Assembly: GCA_016190245.1 (NCBI GenBank)
Contig: JACPQY010000070.1
Location: 1-21,559, forward strand
Direction of reading: 5' to 3'
DNA from: Nitrospirota bacterium
GTDB lineage: Bacteria; JACPQY01
DNA: 21,559 bases
In this document: in pieces, positions 17,357-21,559 of the stretch
How the letters are laid out: each line of letters starts with the position of its first letter
Position numbering within the stretch: the first letter of the stretch is position 1
The notes under the pieces: generated by a model
Told to the model about the DNA's origin: nothing
What the model saw: the letters and a program-made list of their open reading frames with translations, nothing else
Database searches by the model: none
Program-made: the position numbers and the translations under genes

Positions 17357-19006
17357 TCAGAAGCCGCCCGTGAGAAAGCCCTTGCCCGCGAAGTAGTCGA
17401 GCGGCCGGTGCGTCCACCAGTCCCGCTTGCGCACACCGAGGTCCTCGGCCACCGAGCAAGCCGCCACGTACCCGTTTCCCAGGTGCGTGAGCGACGCCGG
17501 CCAGATGCCCTGGCTGAAATACAAGCCGGGGATTTTCGATCGGGCGGGGATGCGGCCGAAATACCACTGACCGCCGCTCACGTCCCCGCCGAGCTCGTGG
17601 CCGTAGATCGCCGAAGGATTCCTCCGCCAATTGTCGATGGGCGTGTAGTACGTGTGGGCCAGAAGCTGATCCTTGAAACCGCTGATCAAGGCCCCGAGAT
17701 CGTCCATGTGGCTCTGGTGCAGGCGGTCGGTCAGCTCCCGGTTGTCCCACGCCTGAATCCCGCCGTAGCGTCTGAGGTTCATCGGATACTCGACTTCGTA
17801 CACGACCACGGTGCGGCCCTCGGGCGACACGCGGGTGGGGTCCACCGAGGAGAGGTTGTACATCTCGCCCACGTCACCGGCGACGGAAAACAGCTCCTCG
17901 TTCTTCGCGTATTGGAAGGATCGCTTCGCGTGGTCCCAGGAGTCCCACGCGCGAAGGGGGAACGCGCACTGGTTCACGTCCGGGTCCCATGATTCGGAAG
18001 CCCAGCGAGGCCGGCTCTTGAGGAGGACGTATGAGGTGAAGGCGCAGTGACCGGTCATGTCCCAGTCCTCCATCTTGCCCCACAGCTCGGGGTCCTTCGG
18101 CGCGATGGCGTCCTTCCCCAGCATCTCCTTCGCCAATGGAGGGCTCACGTGCATCACCACCGCCTGGCGGGCGCGGAACTCTCGGGTTGGGTACGGGGCG
18201 GCGTCGTTCAGATGCACGCGCCGGGGCGTCCCGTTTTCGAATTCCACGCGCTCGACGGGAGCATTGTAGAAGAGCGACCCGCCGTGGGTGCGGAAGCAAC
18301 GCACGAGCGAGTGGACCAGGTTGTGCATCCCGCCGCGCGGAACGCCGAAGGCGAGCGTGAAGCCGAGCAGCGACATGATAACGCCCTCGCCCTTCTCCGC
18401 GGGATCGCCGAACACGCCGATGGCAGAGCCGCCCATGCAGCTCATCCGCACGTAGTCGCTCTCGTACATGAGGTCAAAGAGCTCGAAACCGTTCATCGTC
18501 TTGAGATCCTTGGGCGAGAAACCGACGTGCTTTCCCATCCCCCACAAGAAATCGAGGTTCTCCTCCGAGGGCGAGCTGAAAACGCCCCGCTCCAGGATCT
18601 CGGGGGCCTGCGGGATGATCGAGCCGGCCGCTCTGAAAAACGTCTCGGCGTCCTTTTTCGAAAAGCGCGCGAAGGCCTCGTAGGTGCGGGCCGGATCGGT
18701 GCTGAAGAGTAGGTTCTTCCCGTCCTTCCAGACCGTGCCGGCGGGGACTTTCGGAATGATGAGGTCCAGACCGAACTTCTCGAGCTCGAGATCCGCCCAG
18801 GCCGGACTCATGACCACGAAGCAGACGCCCGCATGGGTGTCCACGGGAACGCCGCCGCCGAAGATGTCCTCCGTGAGCGCGAACGGGCCGCACTCGTTCC
18901 GCTTCTCGAAGACGGCCACCTCGAGGCCCGCCTTCTGGAGATAGCAGCCGCAGGCAAGGCCGTTGATGCCTCCCCCGACGATGATGACGTCAAACTCCGC
19001 CTTCAT
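17357..19006 (-). CDS. FAD-dependent oxidoreductase, CrtI-like, copy 2
   Basis: A 549-residue flavoprotein. FDVIIVGGGINGLACGCYLQKAG is the N-terminal FAD site. The C-terminal GLYFSQGIWPASLTHLGNGYVAACSVAEDLG is a variant of the family's second FAD motif. It is distantly related to the next gene and not a recent duplicate, since the substrate regions differ widely. ATG 19006 overlaps the TetR stop by 4 nt (ATGA), so it is coupled to the regulator and is the first enzyme of the operon. Substrate unknown; a hydrophobic or cyclic compound is plausible from family behaviour. Confidence 0.87.
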   Translation of the reverse strand: MKAEFDVIIVGGGINGLACGCYLQKAGLEVAVFEKRNECGPFALTEDIFGGGVPVDTHAGVCFVVMSPAWADLELEKFGLDLIIPKVPAGTVWKDGKNLLFSTDPARTYEAFARFSKKDAETFFRAAGSIIPQAPEILERGVFSSPSEENLDFLWGMGKHVGFSPKDLKTMNGFELFDLMYESDYVRMSCMGGSAIGVFGDPAEKGEGVIMSLLGFTLAFGVPRGGMHNLVHSLVRCFRTHGGSLFYNAPVERVEFENGTPRRVHLNDAAPYPTREFRARQAVVMHVSPPLAKEMLGKDAIAPKDPELWGKMEDWDMTGHCAFTSYVLLKSRPRWASESWDPDVNQCAFPLRAWDSWDHAKRSFQYAKNEELFSVAGDVGEMYNLSSVDPTRVSPEGRTVVVYEVEYPMNLRRYGGIQAWDNRELTDRLHQSHMDDLGALISGFKDQLLAHTYYTPIDNWRRNPSAIYGHELGGDVSGGQWYFGRIPARSKIPGLYFSQGIWPASLTHLGNGYVAACSVAEDLGVRKRDWWTHRPLDYFAGKGFLTGGF

Positions 19007-19650
19007 TGTTTCCTCCCAGGATCTTGACTTGGTGCGATGCCTCCGTTGGTCCCCTCCTCCCCGCGCAGCACGGGCCCGAGAAGGGAACGCATCAGCCTAG
19101 GATCGGGGGCGGGCAGACGGCCCAGTTGACTGGAGATGATCATGTAGTGATAGCCGCTCACGAAGATCCACTTTACGACCTCGATGTCCACATCGGAGCG
19201 GAAAATCCCCGCCTCGGTGCCGCGACGGATGCCTTGCTCCAAGATCATCTCGGCGCGAGCAATGTTCTCGTTGAGGATCTCTTTCACCTTCGGTTCCTGG
19301 GACTCGGAGAGGGCCGAGAGAACGAGACGGCCATACTCCGGGCAGTCCCTCAGGTATTCGGTGAAATAGGTGTAGGCCACCGCAAAGGCCCGGAGGGGAT
19401 CGCTCAAGTGCTCTTCGATGATCCGCTCGAGCGCCCCGGTGAGTTCCCGGCCGGCCTCGCGTAGGCTTTCAACGAAGATCTCTTCCTTGCTGGCGAAGTG
19501 CTGGAAGAGGAGGGCCTCGGATACTCCGGATTCCTCGGCAATCGCCTTGGTCGTCGCGCGGCGGTAGTTGGAGCGCCCGAACGCGGAGGCCGCTTTCTGA
19601 AGGATATGGGCTCGGCGTTCAGGCTTCGAGAGTCGCTCAGCGTATCCCAT
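19003..19650 (-). CDS. TetR/AcrR family transcriptional regulator
   Basis: A 215-residue regulator. The N-terminal helix-turn-helix is ILQKAASAFGRSNYRRATTKAIAEESGVSEALLFQHFASKEEIF (about 15-58), a textbook TetR domain. The C-terminal helical region would bind a ligand, probably an acyl-CoA or pathway intermediate. ATG 19650 is chosen because it begins right before the conserved domain and just after a palindromic operator. A start at ATG 19680 would put the operator inside the gene. Neither has a clear ribosome site. It is the first gene of the long operon and overlaps the next, so autorepression of the whole pathway is likely. Confidence 0.88.
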   Translation of the reverse strand: MGYAERLSKPERRAHILQKAASAFGRSNYRRATTKAIAEESGVSEALLFQHFASKEEIFVESLREAGRELTGALERIIEEHLSDPLRAFAVAYTYFTEYLRDCPEYGRLVLSALSESQEPKVKEILNENIARAEMILEQGIRRGTEAGIFRSDVDIEVVKWIFVSGYHYMIISSQLGRLPAPDPRLMRSLLGPVLRGEEGTNGGIAPSQDPGRKQ

Positions 19651-19658
19651 GTTTTTTG

Positions 19659-19676
19659 TGAGTGAGTACACACTCA
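19659..19676. promoter_or_regulatory. 18-bp palindromic TetR-type operator
   Basis: The sequence tgagtgagtacacactca is symmetrical in all base pairs except one (positions 7 and 12). The half-site tgagtg and its spacing are typical of TetR-family operators. It lies 9 nt upstream of the chosen TetR start, so binding would block transcription of the regulator and the downstream operon. A weak sigma-54-like pair (GG 19689-19690 and GC 19677-19678, ten bases apart) overlaps this region on the minus strand but is less convincing than the one at 4166-4182. Confidence 0.7.
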
Positions 19677-19692
19677 GCATGAAGCAAGCCAA

Positions 19693-20106
19693 GATCAGTA
19701 CAGATAAGTCAGTATATTCAATAAGAAAGACAAGCAGCTCTTGCCACCATCTGAAAGATGTAATGCATGCAGGAAAATATTATCATTCTTGATAGGGATC
19801 GAAGACACTGACATGTGCAGCAGATCCTGCGACGTCAGCGACAACGAACAGCACTGGGATCTCGAATGTGGGGCGGTGTCCGCCTCAGGCGGATCACACC
19901 CGCCCTCAGGGGGGAAGGGTCCCAGAACCCTCGCCTACGCGGCGTGGCCGGGGCGGCTGCGGGAGCGGGAGGCCGGTGGTGGCGTCCACTGGCGATCCAA
20001 CCGCGCGCCTTCCCGGGTGGGCTGGCAGGCAAAGCCCTGGACTTCGGGTGTCTCGCAAGGTTCGACTATCGTGAAAAACGCTCGGTGCTGGGGGCCTGGA
20101 CCGCTC
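19693..20106. other. Non-coding region upstream of the TetR operon
   Basis: About 410 nt without a credible gene. The part near 19693-19800 is AT-rich and probably holds the operon promoter (tatact-like words on the minus strand), but no clean -35/-10 pair was found. The part 19870-20060 is GC-rich and repetitive. It has a perfect hairpin tccgcc-tca-ggcgga (19879-19893) and a 38-bp dispersed repeat. Confidence 0.55.
19931..19968. repeat. 38-bp dispersed repeat, copy 1
   Basis: Begins tcgcctacgcggcgtgg and matches 20849-20886 at 33 of 38 positions in the same orientation. The two copies flank the VapBC-like pair on its two sides, at a distance of about 0.9 kb. Confidence 0.8.
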
Positions 20107-20499
20107 CTATTCCATCCAATCCTCGATCTTGAGGCCGGGGATTCTGGGGAATCCTCGCTTGTCATGCGTAACAAACGTGCCTCCGCGGCTCAATGCGACG
20201 GCGCCGATCATGGCGTCCACGGCGGGCGCCGGCTGGCCCGACTTCCTCAATCGTGTCTGTATCTCCCCGTAGGCTCGCGCCGATTCCACGTCAAATTCGA
20301 CGAAATGAACCGATGACAAGAAAGCTTCCAATTTCGGCAAGTTGTCGGCCGCTCGGGCCGACGCCTTGAAACCATAGTACAGTTCGGCGGCCACAATCGA
20401 TGAAACAGCAAGCTGCCCTTCATTCGCAAGAAAGTGCCCCTTGACGGATAAGTTCCCATTGAGGAACGCAACGCAGATGTTCGTGTCGAGAAAAAACAC
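20107..20499 (-). CDS. vapC: PIN-domain toxin, VapC-like ribonuclease
   Basis: A 130-residue PIN domain with the complete acidic active site: Asp5 in FLDTN, Glu39 in AAELYYG, Asp95 in AVDAMIGAVAL and Asp113 in THDKRGF. These residues coordinate metal for RNA cleavage, usually of tRNA or rRNA in VapC toxins. The start GTG 20499 follows the antitoxin stop directly (TGA GTG), which is typical translational coupling in toxin-antitoxin operons. It is expected to be held inactive by the upstream gene product. Confidence 0.9.
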   Translation of the reverse strand: MFFLDTNICVAFLNGNLSVKGHFLANEGQLAVSSIVAAELYYGFKASARAADNLPKLEAFLSSVHFVEFDVESARAYGEIQTRLRKSGQPAPAVDAMIGAVALSRGGTFVTHDKRGFPRIPGLKIEDWME

Positions 20500-20724
20500 T
20501 CAGAAGGATGGGACGGGACGCTCGCCCACGCGCCGAAGCCCGGAAACTTCGGCGAAAATCTCCTTCAACGACGGGTCGTCTCCGCAAGCCCCAAAAAGCT
20601 CGGCCAGTTTCTTCTCCATGCGGGTTTCAACCTGGATGGTGACGGGCGTGCCCTCTGGAAGGCCGGCATTCTCAACCAAACGAACCTGGCCGTTCTCTAT
20701 GACACCCTTCAGCACCCTGCTCAT
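20500..20724 (-). CDS. vapB: VapB-like antitoxin (AF2212/DUF104-like)
   Basis: A 74-residue protein. The opening MSRVLKGVIENGQVRLVENAGLPEGTPVTIQVE matches the small beta-barrel DNA-binding domain of AF2212/DUF104-type antitoxins, which often pair with PIN toxins. The C-terminal part (GDDPSLKEIFAEVSGLRR) would wrap the toxin. ATG 20724 is preferred, although the GGAGG is rather distant (about 13 nt). The in-frame extension to 20847 runs through repeat DNA and is rejected. It probably represses its own promoter within 20725-20848. Confidence 0.82.
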   Translation of the reverse strand: MSRVLKGVIENGQVRLVENAGLPEGTPVTIQVETRMEKKLAELFGACGDDPSLKEIFAEVSGLRRVGERPVPSF

Positions 20725-20848
20725 CAGGACAAGGATACCTCCGCGGTGCAGGCGTGACAAGCAAGCCCGACTGGTCAACTCTCTCGGTTTGCAACCATAC
20801 CGCGCAGCCGCCGCCGCAATCCACGCCCACGTCGGGGGTCCAGGCATC

Positions 20849-20886
20849 CTCCCCTACGCGGCGTGGCTCGGGCGACTACGGGAGCG
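20849..20886. repeat. 38-bp dispersed repeat, copy 2
   Basis: Matches 19931-19968 at 33 of 38 positions, same orientation. It lies just upstream of the antitoxin promoter region and just downstream of the orphan antitoxin-like gene. Confidence 0.8.
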
Positions 20887-20900
20887 GAACGAGAACGATA

Positions 20901-21098
20901 TCACCGGGTCGGCAAGCGATCGTAAATCTCGTCCTCCGGGTTGTCCCAAAACTGAAAAGATGGTTCGGAAGCCTTGAGCCATGCCATGTCTTCAGGATCA
21001 ATATCCAGCACAGAGGGCAGTATCTGCATGAGTTCCCTCTTCTTGTCGTGCGGCAAACCTTGGATTCTTCTTATCAACTCGGCCACGTCCGTGCTCAT
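20901..21098 (-). CDS. Small antitoxin-like protein, orphan
   Basis: A 65-residue acidic protein starting at ATG 21098 (MSTDVAELIRRIQGLPHDKKRELMQILPSVL). A helical first half is followed by a tail FQFWDNPEDEIYDRLPTR. The tail, with W-D-N-P-E-D-E-[IV]-Y-D, resembles the toxin-binding ends of several type II antitoxins that have no formal family name that I can recall. An upstream GTG/ATG extension to 21137 is less likely. No toxin-like gene follows it; 38-bp repeat DNA does. It may be a remnant of a second toxin-antitoxin pair. Confidence 0.6.
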   Translation of the reverse strand: MSTDVAELIRRIQGLPHDKKRELMQILPSVLDIDPEDMAWLKASEPSFQFWDNPEDEIYDRLPTR

Positions 21099-21296
21099 AC
21101 GGGGATTATCCAACGAACTCCGGCGTGGGTCAATCAAGACCGAACGCTCCAGCCGGCATTGCCCCCCCCCCCGGACTTCCCAGAGGGAACGCCGGGACTC
21201 AGGAACCCAATGTCAGAACTTGTATCCCGCACCAAGGCCGGCGGTGATCAGGTGGACGAAAATGCTATCGCCCGCGAACGAGTGAATGAGTACATG

Positions 21297-21349
21297 TTCA
21301 GGGGACAGAATACTTCATCTCCAGTAATTGGAGTATCCTGTCCCCCGAA
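21297..21349. repeat. REP/transposase-type palindrome
   Basis: Left arm 21297-21314 and right arm 21332-21349 are reverse-complementary at 16 of 18 positions around a 17-nt loop. The core ggggacag...ctgtcccc is the form of palindrome found at ends of elements mobilised by REP-associated (Y1) tyrosine transposases. No transposase gene is visible in the window, so it would be a non-autonomous copy. Confidence 0.7.
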
Positions 21350-21400
21350 TGCGCCCTGCTCGGAACTGCCGTAGGAGTGCCGTAAGTTGGTTTTCTTGGA

Positions 21401-21425
21401 AACGTCCCCCGAAAACGTCCCCCGA
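21401..21425. repeat. Tandem 12-bp direct repeat (aacgtcccccga)
   Basis: Two copies (21401-21412 and 21414-21425) separated by one base. The gtccccc core matches the arms of the palindrome at 21297-21349, so this is probably part of the same element or a nested copy. Confidence 0.7.
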
Positions 21426-21559
21426 ACTACCTGCGGGCGGCCTCGCCCCGCACCGTGCGACGACCGTCTCCCACCTCTTCCGGCCGAGCACGGGTGCCGT
21501 CGCCGTCCGCACGCCCCCGCCCTTCGGCTCCGATCCGCCCACACCCCATACTGTACAGA

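Larger units (their letters stand above)
21138..21559. other. Gene-free, repeat-rich right border
   Basis: No convincing gene is seen in this 420-nt stretch. It holds an 11-base C run (21162-21172), the transposase-type palindrome and the gtccccc direct repeats, then GC-rich sequence to the window end. Minus-strand ORFs here are Arg/Gly-rich and lack recognisable motifs. Confidence 0.5.

Noticed and set aside
15898-17373. A plus-strand ORF of 491 codons over the CrtI-like gene
   Set aside because: Mirror frame of a clear flavoprotein gene; product composition is typical of antisense GC-rich frames.
19741-20316. A plus-strand ORF of 191 codons upstream of the TetR gene
   Set aside because: It runs through the 38-bp repeat and into the antisense of the PIN toxin gene, has no ribosome site and no recognisable domain.
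21360-21559. Group II intron or transposase gene end at the right edge
   Set aside because: GC-rich hairpin-like words are present, but no domain V signature or protein motif could be identified in the short stretch available.
1-21559. CRISPR array, tRNA or rRNA genes
   Set aside because: No regularly spaced repeat-spacer units, no tRNA cloverleaf with a TTCGANTC arm in a plausible context and no rRNA-like sequence were noticed. A covariance search would be needed to exclude small RNAs.

Overview
The window is 21.6 kb of GC-rich bacterial DNA with GGAGG-type ribosome binding sites and standard-code ORFs. Every gene I can support lies on the minus strand, so transcription runs from high to low coordinates. 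The content is dominated by CoA-ester metabolism (B12-dependent acyl-CoA mutase, acyl-CoA dehydrogenase, family III CoA transferase, hydratases, two short-chain dehydrogenases). Together with scattered GC-rich palindromic mini-repeats and two single-base frameshifts, this suggests an uncultured, metagenome-type organism, perhaps of the Desulfobacterota, Myxococcota, Rokubacteria or NC10 kind. The sequence alone does not fix the phylum.

Layout, in transcription order. 21559-20725: a repeat-rich border with a transposase-type palindrome (21297-21349) and one small orphan antitoxin-like gene. 20724-20107: a VapBC-like toxin-antitoxin pair. 20106-19651: non-coding repeats, then the operon promoter region with an 18-bp palindromic operator. 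19650-5902: one tightly packed gene run, mostly with short overlaps or gaps below 30 nt. It encodes a TetR regulator, two CrtI-like FAD oxidoreductases, two small paralogous proteins of unknown function, a CoA transferase, an SDR, an acyl-CoA dehydrogenase, the large and small subunits of a B12 acyl-CoA mutase, a MaoC-type hydratase, a frameshifted radical SAM/SPASM protein, a BadH-like dehydrogenase and a BadI-like ring hydrolase. 5869-4473: a retropepsin-like aspartic protease and a WG-repeat lipoprotein. 4472-4139: a non-coding region with a very good sigma-54 promoter inside an inverted repeat. 4138-1: a giant secreted repeat protein with a LamG-like domain. It is frameshifted near 3609 and continues past the left edge.

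How the genes may work together (inference). The CoA transferase would activate an acid. The acyl-CoA dehydrogenase, hydratase and SDRs would oxidise it. The BadH/BadI-like pair is the known module that makes and hydrolytically opens a 2-ketocyclohexanecarboxyl-CoA ring in anaerobic alicyclic acid degradation. The B12 mutase would rearrange a branched or cyclic skeleton; it lacks the histidine expected at the methylmalonyl-CoA mutase active site. The CrtI-like oxidoreductases point to an isoprenoid or other hydrophobic substrate. I read this as a candidate undescribed pathway for an alicyclic or terpenoid-like acid, controlled by the TetR protein.

The operon also carries at least six different palindromic GC-rich elements at or inside gene boundaries. 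Two of them are inserted in frame within enzyme coding sequences.
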